A DNA stretch of 64,000 nucleotides, taken from contig SJSR01000001.1 of assembly GCA_004331795.1 (NCBI GenBank), forward strand, positions 372,001 through 436,000, read 5' to 3'. The notes beneath the pieces are model-generated. The model was not told the origin of the DNA. It was given only the letters and a program-made list of their open reading frames with translations, and searched no databases. The DNA is from Erythrobacteraceae bacterium CFH 75059. Its GTDB lineage: Bacteria > Pseudomonadota > Alphaproteobacteria > Sphingomonadales > Sphingomonadaceae. This document shows, piece after piece, positions 16,244-28,101 of this stretch (positions are counted from its first letter, which is position 1; each line of letters opens with the position of its first letter). Both the position numbers and the translations under genes were made by a program.

Positions 16244-16747
16244 TCAGGCCGGCGATGCCGTAGCCGCGACCGGCGCGGGCGCGCACCCGCCCGTCTGGCG
16301 CAGGGCCGGAAGACCCGCGGCGAACAGCTCCTTCATCTGCCGGACCGCCGCCGCCGCGTTCACCCCGACGAGGCAGCGCACATCCTGCGCGTCGCTGCGC
16401 AGCGATTGCGGCAGGTCGCCGCCCGCGTCGAGGCAGGCCATGCCCCATTCGCCGAACAGCCGCGCATCGGTGTCGACGAGGTCGACAAGCTGCAGGTCGC
16501 GGTGGCGCAGGTCGGCGCAGATCCGCTCGAACGTGGTCTCCACCATCGCCACCGGCCCCTCGAGGATCTGGACGAACACGCCGTCGACGAGCAGGAGGCT
16601 GCCGGTGATCGCGACCTTGCTGTTGGCGGCTGCCGATGACCGGGCGAGGGCGTGCAGGTCAAGAGGGGGCGCACCCGCGGCCGGAGGTGCCATCCGGCTC
16701 GTGTAGAGCAGGCGGCACAGGCGGGCGCGGACAGGATGATCGCTCAT
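16244..16747 (-). CDS. BLUF-domain blue-light photoreceptor
   Basis: A 167-aa protein that should bind FAD and sense blue light. All residues of the photocycle are present and in register with AppA: Y15 (LLYTSR), N42 (AAANSKVAITG), Q60 (FVQILEG), W101 and M103 (FGEWGM). The BLUF core covers about residues 8-105, and a 60-aa helical tail follows with no known output domain. The gene is translationally coupled (ATGA overlap, 16744-16747) to the upstream MHYT-GGDEF-EAL gene. The simplest reading is that it controls that cyclic-di-GMP enzyme by direct contact, as short BLUF proteins do with EAL partners elsewhere. That interaction is inference. Confidence 0.9.
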   Translation of the reverse strand: MSDHPVRARLCRLLYTSRMAPPAAGAPPLDLHALARSSAAANSKVAITGSLLLVDGVFVQILEGPVAMVETTFERICADLRHRDLQLVDLVDTDARLFGEWGMACLDAGGDLPQSLRSDAQDVRCLVGVNAAAAVRQMKELFAAGLPALRQTGGCAPAPVAATASPA

Positions 16748-18774
16748 GCGGCCGCTCCGACCGCCTGCCGGGCCATGGCGGCGAGGGCGCTGGAGGACAC
16801 CGGACGGCTGATCAGGAACCCTTGCGAGTTGTGGCACCCCTGCCCCGCCATGAAGGCGAGCTGCTCGTCCGTCTCGATGCCCTCGGCGGTGATCTTGAGA
16901 TCGAGGGTGACGCCCAGTTGCACGATGGCGCGCACGATCGAGGCGCTGCTGGCGTCGTCCGGCAGGCGGCGGACGAAGGAACGATCGATCTTGATCCGGC
17001 TGATGGGGTAGCGGTGCAGGTAGCTCAGCGACGAGTAGCCGGTGCCGAAGTCGTCGAGCGAGATGCGCACGCCGAGCTCCCGCAGGCGGGTGAGCGTCGC
17101 CATGACGACATCGTCATCCTCGAGCAGGGCGGTTTCGGTGATCTCCAGTTCGAGCCGGGACGGCGCAAGGCCCGCCTCCTCGAGCGCCTGTGTCACGAGG
17201 CTCGGCAGGCGCGGATCGAACAGCTGCACGGGAGAAATGTTGACCGACAGGTTGACGTGCGACGGCCACCCGGCCGCGTCGCGGCATGCCTGCTTCAGGA
17301 CGCCTGCGCCGATGCGGGTGACGAGGCCCAGATCTTCCGCAATCGGGATGAATTCGGCTGGCGACACCTCGCCGCGCTGCGCGCAGGTCCAGCGCAGCAG
17401 GGCCTCGGCGCCGGTGACAGAGCCGGTGCGCGTGTCGGTGATGGGCTGGTAGACCACATCGAACTCCTCGCGCATGCAAGCCCGGCGCAGATCCGCCTCG
17501 ATCATGCGGCGCCTGTTCAGCGCCTCGCTCATCGCCGGCTCGAACACGCAGAACCGGCCCTTGCCCTCGCTCTTCGCCGTGTAGAGCGCCACGTCGGCCT
17601 TCTGCACGAGGGCGGACGGGTCCGATCCGTGCAGGGGCGCAAGGCAGACGCCGACGCTCGCGCCGATGTCCGCGATGTGACCGTCGACAAGGAAGGGGCG
17701 CGCCATGATCTCGACGATGCGGTCGGCAAGCGCCCGAGCGGCAGCGGCATCGGCGACGTTGGGAGCGATCACGGCGAACTCGTCACCGCCGAGGCGCGCG
17801 ATCAGATCCCCGTCGCGAATCGCCTTCCTGAGCCTCTGGGCAACGCGCCGCAGCACCTTGTCGCCGACCGGATGGCCAAGCGTGTCATTGACCGCCTTGA
17901 ACCGATCAAGGTCGATCAGCAGCAGCGCGAAGGGACGGGCGAATGCACGCATCCGGCGGCACTCCTGCTCGAGCGCCTCGGTGAAGGCCCGCCGGTTGGC
18001 GACAGCCGTGAGCTCGTCGTGCATGGCGATGTGGTGCAGCCTGGCCTGCGAATGGCTGACCGCCTTGCGCTCGACCACGTAGGTGGACAGGCCCACGCCG
18101 ACGATGAGCAGCGCCACCAGCGCGATGGCCGCAGCCATGGCGGCGAAGGCGTCGCGGTCGACAAGCGCGCTCACGCCGGGAATGGGCTGCACCGTGAAGG
18201 CGGCCATGCCGGTGAAGTGCAGGACGAGGATCGCCGCCGCGAGCAGCAGGGCGGCCTGCCGCGTCGCACCCCGCCCGCCCGTGAGGCGGCCGAGCGCCGC
18301 CACGCACAAGGCGACACAGAGGATGATCGACGCCGCCACATGGCCGGGCAGCCAGGTGACGACCCCTTCCACCCGGTAGGCGAACATGCCGACGTAATGC
18401 ATCGCCGCAATGGCGAGGCCGATGATGCTGCCCCCGCCCACGACCGCGACCGCCGGCCGGCGGGAGGTGGCCAGCAGCAGGCCCGCGCCGATCCCCGCGA
18501 CCGCGATCAGCGCCGAGAAGATCGTCAGCGGACCATCGAACGTCACCGGCACGTTGGCGCGGTGACCGAGCATCGCGACGAAGTGGGTGGCCCAGGTCGC
18601 CGCGCCGGCGGTCAGGGCCGCAAGAAGACACCAGTAAAGGCGGGTCGCCCGCGGCGCGGTGACGCAGCGGTGAAACAGACGGGACGCGACGCACGCACCG
18701 GCAAGGCACATGGCGGCAGCAAGGACGACCAGCCAAACGACATGGTCCTGCGTCACGCAGGAAAGGACTCGCAT
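16744..18774 (-). CDS. Membrane MHYT-GGDEF-EAL cyclic-di-GMP enzyme
   Basis: A 676-aa protein. Residues 1-240 hold seven hydrophobic segments with three MHYT-type motifs: ATHFVAML (62-69), MHYVGM (125-130) and LHFTGM (185-190). This domain is proposed to bind copper and sense O2, CO or NO. The GGDEF motif is intact at 329-333, and RDGD at 320-323 is a candidate inhibitory I-site five residues before it. The EAL domain has EAL at 457-459 and DDFGTGYSSL, so it looks able to hydrolyse c-di-GMP. Both activities may be present. Its last bases overlap the BLUF gene, so gas and blue-light inputs may converge on one c-di-GMP switch. Confidence 0.93.
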   Translation of the reverse strand: MRVLSCVTQDHVVWLVVLAAAMCLAGACVASRLFHRCVTAPRATRLYWCLLAALTAGAATWATHFVAMLGHRANVPVTFDGPLTIFSALIAVAGIGAGLLLATSRRPAVAVVGGGSIIGLAIAAMHYVGMFAYRVEGVVTWLPGHVAASIILCVALCVAALGRLTGGRGATRQAALLLAAAILVLHFTGMAAFTVQPIPGVSALVDRDAFAAMAAAIALVALLIVGVGLSTYVVERKAVSHSQARLHHIAMHDELTAVANRRAFTEALEQECRRMRAFARPFALLLIDLDRFKAVNDTLGHPVGDKVLRRVAQRLRKAIRDGDLIARLGGDEFAVIAPNVADAAAARALADRIVEIMARPFLVDGHIADIGASVGVCLAPLHGSDPSALVQKADVALYTAKSEGKGRFCVFEPAMSEALNRRRMIEADLRRACMREEFDVVYQPITDTRTGSVTGAEALLRWTCAQRGEVSPAEFIPIAEDLGLVTRIGAGVLKQACRDAAGWPSHVNLSVNISPVQLFDPRLPSLVTQALEEAGLAPSRLELEITETALLEDDDVVMATLTRLRELGVRISLDDFGTGYSSLSYLHRYPISRIKIDRSFVRRLPDDASSASIVRAIVQLGVTLDLKITAEGIETDEQLAFMAGQGCHNSQGFLISRPVSSSALAAMARQAVGAAA

Positions 18775-18848
18775 CGCCCGGCTCCTTCACGCGGGGCAGG
18801 CAGCCCCGCAGAATGTGCGTCGATGCCAAAACATGCGTGAAAACAGTG

Positions 18849-19088
18849 TTAAATCGCGCCCGTGGATGTTGCGGATGGCGGCTGGGGCGACGTGAAGAAG
18901 CGGCGGTAATGCGCGTCCCGCTCCACCTTGGCCATCCCTTGTGTCTCCTCCACGAAGCGGTTGCGCTCCCTGCGGGTGGCGAAGACCCAGATGCAGATGC
19001 TGTCGGCGGAATGGTAGATCGCCTTCCGCTCGTCATCGACGGCGCAGAGTTCGGGCGGGATGGCGGCGGAGATGCAGAAGGCGGTCAT
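18849..19088 (-). CDS. Small protein of unknown function
   Basis: A 79-aa frame with plausible protein character: SADSICIWVFATRRERNRFVEETQGMAKVERDAHYRRFF, mixed charged and aromatic residues and three cysteines. No signal peptide or known domain. No good Shine-Dalgarno site is visible before the ATG at 19088. It lies between guaA and the MHYT-GGDEF-EAL gene, all on the same strand. It might be a small regulator, but it could also be a chance frame. Confidence 0.5.
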   Translation of the reverse strand: MTAFCISAAIPPELCAVDDERKAIYHSADSICIWVFATRRERNRFVEETQGMAKVERDAHYRRFFTSPQPPSATSTGAI

Positions 19089-19206
19089 GGCTCAGCCCCT
19101 GCGCCGGATGCGTCCTGCTTCAGGAGCCGTGAAGGCCGCGCGAACCCGCCGCTCGCGGCAGTGGTGCAGAAGGCACCGCGCAGAACACGATGCGGGAGAC
19201 CTGAAT

Positions 19207-20769
19207 TCATTCCCACTCGATCGTCCCTGGCGGCTTGCTGGTGTAGTCGTACACCACCCGGTTGATGCCGCGCACCTCGTTGACGATGCGCGTTGCGACA
19301 TTCGCCAGGAATTCGCCGGGGAAGTGGTACACGTCGGCGGTCATCCCGTCGGTGCTGGTCACGGCGCGCAGGCCGCACACGCTGTCATAGGTGCGCCCGT
19401 CGCCCATCACGCCCACGGTCTTGACCGGCAGCAGCACGGCGAAGGCCTGCCAGATGGCATCATACAGCCCGTGGCGGCGGATTTCCTCGAGATAGATGGC
19501 GTCGGCCCGGCGAAGGATGTCGCAGCGTTCCTTCGTCACCTCGCCAGGGATGCGGATGGCAAGGCCCGGGCCGGGAAACGGGTGGCGCTTCACGAAGGCG
19601 TCCGGCAGCCCCAGCTCGCGGCCGAGATCGCGCACCTCGTCCTTGAACAGTTCGCGCAGGGGCTCGACGAGCTTCATGTTCATGCGTTCGGGCAGGCCGC
19701 CGACATTGTGGTGGCTCTTGATGGTGACCGACGGCCCGCCGGTGTGGCTGACGCTCTCGATCACGTCGGGATAGAGCGTGCCTTGTGCCAGGAACTCCGC
19801 CCCGCCGATCTTTCTGGCCTCTTCCTCGAACACGTCGATGAAGGTCTTGCCGATGAACTTGCGCTTGGCTTCCGGGTCGGTCACGCCGGCGAGGCCGGTG
19901 AGGAACCGCTCTTCCGCGTTCACATGGACCAGCGGGATGTTGTAGTGACCCCGGAACAGCTCCACGACCTGCTCCGCCTCGCCGCTGCGCAGCAGCCCGT
20001 GGTCGACGAACACGCAGGTCAGCTGGTCCCCGATCGCCTCGTGGATCAGGACGGCGGCCACCGCGCTGTCGACGCCGCCCGACAGGCCGCAGATGACGCG
20101 GCCCGAACCAACCTGTGCGCGGATCTCGGCGATCTTGGTTTCGCGGAACTCGGCCATGGTCCAGTCACCAGCAAGGCCGCAGACATGGCGGGCGAAATTG
20201 GCGATCAGGCGGCCGCCATCGGGCGTGTGGACGACCTCTGGATGGAACTGCACCCCGAAGAAGCGGCGTTCCGCGTTGCAGATGACGGCGTGCGGCGCCC
20301 CTTCGCTCGACGCGACGGCGCGAAATCCCGGCGGCAGCGCGATCACCTTGTCGCCGTGGCTCATCCACACCTGATGGCGGGTGCCCGCCTCCCACAGCCC
20401 GTCGAACAAGGGGCAATCCGCGTCGATGTCGAGGAACGCGCGGCCGAACTCGCCCGTGGCGCCGCTCTGCACCGCGCCGCCGAGCTGCTGCGCCATGGCC
20501 TGCTGCCCGTAGCAGATGCCAAGGACCGGCACCCCCGCCTCGAAGAATGCCGCCGGGGCGGACGGCGCATCGTCTTCTGTCACCGATCTGGGGCCGCCGC
20601 TGAGGATGATGCCCTTGGGGCCGAGCCGCTCGAACGCCTCGGCCGCCCGCGTGTACGGCGCGATCTCCGAATACACCCCCGCCTCGCGCACGCGGCGGGC
20701 GATGAGCTGGGTCACCTGGCTGCCGAAATCGACGATGAGGATGGAGTCGGGGGTGTGTTCGGGCGTCAT
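19207..20769 (-). CDS. guaA: GMP synthase (glutamine-hydrolysing)
   Basis: Makes GMP from XMP, glutamine and ATP. A 520-aa protein with an N-terminal class I amidotransferase domain: C86 nucleophile in GICYGQ, plus the FHPEV histidine-glutamate pair. The ATP pyrophosphatase P-loop is GLSGGVDSA, and the C-terminal dimerisation domain ends in [11 protein letters not shown], the standard terminus. ATG 20769 is chosen because the GuaA family begins with this stretch ([14 protein letters not shown]). It is divergent from gyrB. Confidence 0.97.
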   Translation of the reverse strand: MTPEHTPDSILIVDFGSQVTQLIARRVREAGVYSEIAPYTRAAEAFERLGPKGIILSGGPRSVTEDDAPSAPAAFFEAGVPVLGICYGQQAMAQQLGGAVQSGATGEFGRAFLDIDADCPLFDGLWEAGTRHQVWMSHGDKVIALPPGFRAVASSEGAPHAVICNAERRFFGVQFHPEVVHTPDGGRLIANFARHVCGLAGDWTMAEFRETKIAEIRAQVGSGRVICGLSGGVDSAVAAVLIHEAIGDQLTCVFVDHGLLRSGEAEQVVELFRGHYNIPLVHVNAEERFLTGLAGVTDPEAKRKFIGKTFIDVFEEEARKIGGAEFLAQGTLYPDVIESVSHTGGPSVTIKSHHNVGGLPERMNMKLVEPLRELFKDEVRDLGRELGLPDAFVKRHPFPGPGLAIRIPGEVTKERCDILRRADAIYLEEIRRHGLYDAIWQAFAVLLPVKTVGVMGDGRTYDSVCGLRAVTSTDGMTADVYHFPGEFLANVATRIVNEVRGINRVVYDYTSKPPGTIEWE

Positions 20770-20866
20770 GGCACGGCGCTTTGACGGGTGCGCGCGCGGC
20801 TGTCCAGCGCGGCGCGGCGCGGCGGCCACGGGCCGGGGAAAACCGCCCGCCCGCCGGTCCGAATGA

Positions 20867-23431
<2,565 letters not shown>

Positions 23432-23516
23432 GCAGACCACAATGCGGGAACAATGCTGCTGCTCGCCGGTCATCGTGCGGGCGGGGCCGGTGGCGGCCTG
23501 AGCGGAGAAGGACGGC

Positions 23517-24662
23517 ATGCTGCACACCCGAGATCGCGACGCCACGGAGCGCGGGGCGTTTCTCGTGCTGCTGGCGATTGTCACGCTGGCGCTGATCACG
23601 GTGGTGCGGCCGTTCGCGTCGGCCCTGCTGTTCGCGGCGCTGGCGGCGGTGATGTTCCAGCCGCTCTACAACCGCATCCTGCTGCGCCGTCCCGACCAGC
23701 GCAACGGCGCCGCCGTGGCGACCCTGCTCATCATCACCTTCGCCGTGGTCATCCCGCTGATGATCATCGGCAGCATCGTGCTGCGCCAGGCGACGCAGAT
23801 CGTGCTGGCCTTCCGCGACGGTCGCATCGATCCGGCCGCCTGGCTGGTGCAGCTGCGCGAAAGCCTGCCGGCCGGCATCCGCACCCAGATGGCGCAGGCC
23901 GGATGGGACAATGTGGAAAATCTCCAGACGCAGGCGCAGGAGTTCCTCAGCGAGAGCGCCGGGGTTCTCGCCACCTATGCCCTGTCGATCGGCGGAAGCG
24001 CGCTCGGCTTCGTGCTGTCCTTCGCCGTCGGGCTCTACGTGCTCTACTTCCTGCTGCGCGACGGACGCCGCATCGGGCGGGCGGTCATCGCGGCCCTGCC
24101 GCTGGAACGGGACATCGCCGACCTGCTGGCCGAACGGTTCCTCTCGATCGTGCGGGCGACGATCAAGGGCACGGTGATCGTCGGGATGGTCCAGGGCGCG
24201 CTGGGTGCCATCACTTTCTGGCTCGTCGGCCTGCCGTCGGCGGTGCTGTTTGGTGTGCTGATGGCGATCATGTCGCTGGTGCCGGCGGTCGGACCGGCGA
24301 TCGTGTGGCTTCCCGCAGCGATCTGGCTGCTCGCGAGCGGCGACTGGTGGCAGGGGCTGGTGGTCATCGGCTCGGGCGTGGGGGTCATCGGTCTGGCCGA
24401 CAATCTCCTGCGCCCGGTCCTCGTCGGTCGCGACACGGGCATTCCCGACTGGATCGTGCTGGTCACGACGCTCGGCGGCATCGCCACCATGGGACTGTCG
24501 GGCATCGTCGTCGGGCCGCTGATCGCCGGGCTGTTCCTCGCCTGCTGGTCGATCCTGCAGGAGCAGCGGGAGAACGCCCTTGCGGACGATCTCCCCGCCC
24601 CTTCACCGGAAGTCCGCGACGTGGCGGTCGGCCCTCAGCCTGCCGTCGGCCCGCGCGGCTGA
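23517..24662 (+). CDS. AI-2E/PerM family permease
   Basis: A 381-aa membrane protein with eight predicted transmembrane segments in the AI-2E transporter arrangement. A loop region (residues about 90-145) follows the first three segments. Then come VLYFLLRDGRRIGRAV, the ATIKGTVIVGMVQGALGAITFWLVGLP core and GIPDWIVLVTTLGGI...VVGPLIAGLF near the end. GAGAAGGA precedes the ATG. Members have been linked to autoinducer-2 export or Na+/H+ antiport; the substrate here is unknown. It follows gyrB by 85 bases on the same strand. Confidence 0.88.
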   Translation: MLHTRDRDATERGAFLVLLAIVTLALITVVRPFASALLFAALAAVMFQPLYNRILLRRPDQRNGAAVATLLIITFAVVIPLMIIGSIVLRQATQIVLAFRDGRIDPAAWLVQLRESLPAGIRTQMAQAGWDNVENLQTQAQEFLSESAGVLATYALSIGGSALGFVLSFAVGLYVLYFLLRDGRRIGRAVIAALPLERDIADLLAERFLSIVRATIKGTVIVGMVQGALGAITFWLVGLPSAVLFGVLMAIMSLVPAVGPAIVWLPAAIWLLASGDWWQGLVVIGSGVGVIGLADNLLRPVLVGRDTGIPDWIVLVTTLGGIATMGLSGIVVGPLIAGLFLACWSILQEQRENALADDLPAPSPEVRDVAVGPQPAVGPRG

Positions 24663-24666
24663 ACGG

Positions 24667-25308
24667 TCACGGTTCGACTCGGCGGCTGACCGGCATGGTC
24701 GGTCCGTCGGCGGGTCGTTCGGCCGGCGGAAGGTCGCGCAGATCGATGTCCCGCGCTCCGTCGCGCGTGTCCTGCGACGCGGGCGCCGCATCGCGCAGCA
24801 TCTCGTCGACAAGCCCCTCGTAATGGTTCAGCGCCCGGCGCATCTCCTCGGTCGTCGGGTCGCCGCTGAGGGCAATGGTGTGCGCCTCGCGGAACTGGCG
24901 GGCAACATCGGCATGGTCCACGGTGAGATCCTCATACAGGCGGTCGAAATCGGCCATCGGGTAGCCGCGGGTGCGCAGCATGTCGGTGACGAGAAGATCG
25001 CCCCGCACGACCGCCTCGCGCGGGCTGTCGACGAACATGGTCTTGATCTCCCGCCACTGCTCGCCGAACCGCTGCTGTTCGTCGCGGTGCAGCGGGCGGA
25101 TGTCGAAGCTGCGCACCCGCTCCTCCCGTTCGCGCAGGGCAGCCTCGGCGCCGCGGCCGCCCTGCTCCTTGGCGATCCGGTCATACTCGTCGCCATAGTG
25201 GCTGCGCAGATCGTCGGTGCGCTTCTTGCGGGTCAAGGCCCAGACCACGAGTGCGAGCAGCAGCACGCCCGCGATGATCAGCACGATGGTCAACTGGTCA
25301 TTTTGCAT
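24667..25308 (-). CDS. Membrane-anchored protein of unknown function
   Basis: A 213-aa protein with one N-terminal transmembrane segment (residues about 6-25, LTIVLIIAGVLLLALVVWAL). A positively charged RKKR stop and a soluble, charged, mostly helical part follow. Visible in that part: SHYGDEYDRIAKEQGGRGAE, REREERVRSFDIRPL, FGEQWREIKTMFVDSPREAV, and DMLRTRGYP. The tail is Pro/Asp-rich. Similar proteins are common in alphaproteobacteria with no assigned role. AGGGGAA precedes ATG 25308. It converges on the AI-2E permease gene with 4 bases between stops. Confidence 0.75.
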   Translation of the reverse strand: MQNDQLTIVLIIAGVLLLALVVWALTRKKRTDDLRSHYGDEYDRIAKEQGGRGAEAALREREERVRSFDIRPLHRDEQQRFGEQWREIKTMFVDSPREAVVRGDLLVTDMLRTRGYPMADFDRLYEDLTVDHADVARQFREAHTIALSGDPTTEEMRRALNHYEGLVDEMLRDAAPASQDTRDGARDIDLRDLPPAERPADGPTMPVSRRVEP

Positions 25309-25399
25309 TGACTTGTTCCCCTGCGGACGCTTCGCCCTGCGGCAACAACGTGAACGCGCCGGTGCGAGTTCCGGCCGGCGCCCGGCAGGAGACGACCGC

Positions 25400-26179
25400 A
25401 TGCAGCTGAAAGGCAAGGTGGCGCTGGTGACAGGCGCGGGATCGGGCATCGGTCAGGCCATCGCCCACGCGTTCGCCCGCCAAGGCGCCCGCGTCGGCGT
25501 CGCGGACATCGACGCCGACGCCGCCGCGCGCACTGCCGCCGCCATCACATCCGGCGGCGGCGAGGCGATCGCGCTGACGATGGACGTCACCGACGAGAAG
25601 GCGGTGGACGAGGGCACAAACAGGCTCGCAGCCCGGTTCGGCGGTCTCGACATCGCCGTCGCCAATGCCGGCATCCAGATCGTGCACCCGGTGGAAGAGT
25701 TTCCGCTCGACGAGTTCCGCCGGGTCGTCGACATCCATCTGACTGGCGCCTTTCTCACTACACGGGCGGCCGTCCGGCACATGTACCCGGCCGGGTCTGG
25801 CTCGCTCATCTACATGGGATCGGTGCACAGCCACGATGCCTCGCCGCTGAAGTCGGCCTATGTCGCGGCAAAGCACGGCATTCTCGGGCTGGCGCGGGTG
25901 ATGGCGAAGGAAGGCGCGCCCCACGGGGTGCGCTCGAACGTCATCTGTCCGGGGTTCGTCCGCACCCCCCTCGTCGACAAGCAGATCCCCGAGCAGGCGC
26001 GCGATCTCGGCATCTCGGAGGAGCGCGTCGTGAAGGAGGTGATGCTCGGCCGCACGGTGACGGGCGAGTTCACCACCCTTGAGGACGTGGCGGACACGGC
26101 CGTGTTTCTCGCCGGCTTCGGCAGCCGGGCACTTACCGGCCAATCCTTGCTGGTCAGTAACGGCTGGGTGATGAAGTAG
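25400..26179 (+). CDS. Short-chain dehydrogenase, probably 3-hydroxybutyrate dehydrogenase
   Basis: A 259-aa classical SDR: cofactor motif TGAGSGIG at residues about 12-19, NAGIQ, catalytic Ser in GSVHS, and YVAAK with the catalytic Tyr and Lys. The C-terminal region CPGFVRTPLVDKQIPEQ and the EERVVKEVMLGRTVTGEF stretch match D-3-hydroxybutyrate dehydrogenases, which oxidise 3-hydroxybutyrate from polyhydroxybutyrate breakdown to acetoacetate with NAD+. The substrate is inferred from these segments. GGAG precedes the ATG. Single gene, convergent with the glycosyltransferase. Confidence 0.88.
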   Translation: MQLKGKVALVTGAGSGIGQAIAHAFARQGARVGVADIDADAAARTAAAITSGGGEAIALTMDVTDEKAVDEGTNRLAARFGGLDIAVANAGIQIVHPVEEFPLDEFRRVVDIHLTGAFLTTRAAVRHMYPAGSGSLIYMGSVHSHDASPLKSAYVAAKHGILGLARVMAKEGAPHGVRSNVICPGFVRTPLVDKQIPEQARDLGISEERVVKEVMLGRTVTGEFTTLEDVADTAVFLAGFGSRALTGQSLLVSNGWVMK

Positions 26180-26192
26180 CGCGCGGCTGCTC

Positions 26193-27344
26193 TCACCCGT
26201 GCCGGGCGCTTCCGGCAAGCACCGCCTCGATGCGGTCGGCCGCGCCCTGGGCGGAGAAGCGGATCGCCGCCCGCCGCGCCCCTTCAGCACCCAGCGCGCC
26301 GGCGAGTTCCGCATCGCTCAAGAGTTCGTCGAGGGCGGCGGCCAGGGTTTCCGCATCGGCGCGGACAGGGATCGTGCCGGCGCCAATGATTTCGCGCACC
26401 AGTTCCCAGCCTGTCTCGCCGGCGGCTACCACCGGCCTTCCGCTGCCCAGCAGCGTGCCCAGAGGCGCCGATCGCCCGCCCTCTCCCTCGTCACCGGTGC
26501 GCAGCAGCAGGTGGACAGCGGCATGGCGGGTCAGCGCCGCGTGCACCGCGGGCGCCACCGCCACCACGCCGTCCTCGGCCGGCTGGCCGCGGCCTTCGTC
26601 CTCGCCCGCAACCACCAGCACCACGTCGTCATGGCTGCGGCGAAGCCGGGCGGCCACGCGCACCAGCAGCGTGGCCGCGGCAGCGCCATGGCAGGCGCCG
26701 TGGCACAGCACCACCCGTCGACCCGACAGCGCGCTGCCGACGGGCGCGCTCGTCATGGCCGGTTCGGAAGCCGGAGGGCGCAGCACGGTGACCTCCCTCG
26801 GGCAGGCCGCGAAGCTGCGCAACGCCGCCGCCGCCGTCGCGGAGCCAGCCGATACGACTGCCGCCGCGGAGAGGATCCGCCTTCCCAGCCGCGCCTCGCC
26901 GCGCGCGGCGAGCGCCATTGCGCGCGGCGCGGCGCCGCGGCTTTCCCGGCGCCGCCACGGCCAATGCTGCGGCGCAGGCAGATGGAGCCAGACCGGCGTG
27001 CCGGTGAGGCGGGCCAGAAGAACCGGTACGAGCACCTGCACCGGCCCTGCACCGCTCACGATCAGCGCGTCCGGGCGCCGATGCCGCAGCAGCCGCCCCA
27101 GCGCGAGGAGGGCCGACACGAGCGCCAGCACCCCGACGAGCCGGCCCTGCAGGGTCGGTTTGCGTGCGCCTTCCTCCCCGTCAGCGGCGGCCAGCCGGGC
27201 GGTGCGGTGTCCGCGCCGCTCCAGCTCGGCGAGGATCGCGGCGCTCTGCGGCAGGCCCCCGAAGAGCACCACGTCCCGCGGCTTCAGCGCTGACGATGCC
27301 AAGGGCGCCTCGCCGACGCCAAGGGGCGGATTGTTCAGCAGCAC
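26193..27344 (-). CDS. Glycosyltransferase, GT4-like
   Basis: A 383-aa protein with a two-domain GT-B look. The N-terminal half has a hydrophobic stretch around VGVLALVSALLALGRLL and PDALIVSGAGPVQVLVPVLLARLTGTPVWLHL, typical of membrane-associated GT4 enzymes. The C-terminal half has RRVVLCHGACHGAAAATLLVRV, VVLVVAGEDEG and APLGTLLGSGRPVVAAGETGWEL, the nucleotide-sugar binding region. Starts at GTG 27344 with GGAG eight bases upstream. Very Ala/Arg-rich. Donor and acceptor sugars cannot be inferred, and there is no polysaccharide cluster around it. Confidence 0.65.
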   Translation of the reverse strand: MLLNNPPLGVGEAPLASSALKPRDVVLFGGLPQSAAILAELERRGHRTARLAAADGEEGARKPTLQGRLVGVLALVSALLALGRLLRHRRPDALIVSGAGPVQVLVPVLLARLTGTPVWLHLPAPQHWPWRRRESRGAAPRAMALAARGEARLGRRILSAAAVVSAGSATAAAALRSFAACPREVTVLRPPASEPAMTSAPVGSALSGRRVVLCHGACHGAAAATLLVRVAARLRRSHDDVVLVVAGEDEGRGQPAEDGVVAVAPAVHAALTRHAAVHLLLRTGDEGEGGRSAPLGTLLGSGRPVVAAGETGWELVREIIGAGTIPVRADAETLAAALDELLSDAELAGALGAEGARRAAIRFSAQGAADRIEAVLAGSARHG

Positions 27345-27573
27345 ACCGTCGTCTCCGTCTGCGCCTGCCGTCCGGCGGGCCTTCGCGACCGCGGCGCACC
27401 GGCGCGAACGCCGCGGACGCGATGGTGTCCGCAGCAGGCCGCAGCGACGGGTCGGATGAGCAGGCGCGATGCCCGCGGCAAGAGCCGGTGGTTAACGGGC
27501 TTTGGCGCACCGGTTCAACGATTCGTGTGCCGGCCCGAACCGATTTGCGACGAGCCGAAGCGCGCGCAACACC

Positions 27574-28101
27574 TCATCCCGCAGCGAGGGCAGCAAGCAG
27601 TTCGCCAAGCGCCCAGAAACCGAACAGCACCGCCGGCAGCAGCAGCACGCCGGTCACCGCTCCGCCCACAAGGACCGGCCTGCCGACCCAGCGTCGCGAG
27701 CCGGCCTGCGCAAGGACGGTTGCGCCCGCAGGCAGGGTCAGCGTGACCGCACTGATCAGGCCGGGCACATAGGCGCCTTGGATCGCCGCCAGAGCGATGT
27801 GCGGAACCAGCGCGTTGCTGGCCGTCATCGCGGCGATCATGCAGACCAGAAACGAGAGGCGGACCGTTGGCGCGGCCGCCCATCGCCACAGCACGACGGC
27901 AGGAAAGGCGGCGAACCCGACCAGCCCGGCCCGGACCGCAGCGATGCTCGGCAACGGCAGCGGCAGCGGAGAGGCATCCTGCAGCTGGGCCAGGGTGAAC
28001 GGCATCCGGCCGAGCATCAGCCATTCCTCCGCCGTGTGGACGAGGATGGCGATGCCGAGGATCAGCGCCAGGCGGCGTCGCTCCGCAGTGGCGAGGCTCA
28101 C
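27574..28101 (-). CDS. HXXEE-family membrane protein
   Basis: A 175-aa protein with four to five hydrophobic segments and the HTAEEW motif (H-x-x-E-E) in the first one, which defines the HXXEE family. ASNALVPHI in the middle and a Gly/Pro-rich second half agree. The family's function is unknown; the conserved His and Glu residues could bind metal. The start is GTG 28101 overlapping the TGA of the upstream carboxyltransferase gene (GTGA), so its translation is coupled to leucine catabolism. Confidence 0.8.
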   Translation of the reverse strand: MSLATAERRRLALILGIAILVHTAEEWLMLGRMPFTLAQLQDASPLPLPLPSIAAVRAGLVGFAAFPAVVLWRWAAAPTVRLSFLVCMIAAMTASNALVPHIALAAIQGAYVPGLISAVTLTLPAGATVLAQAGSRRWVGRPVLVGGAVTGVLLLPAVLFGFWALGELLAALAAG

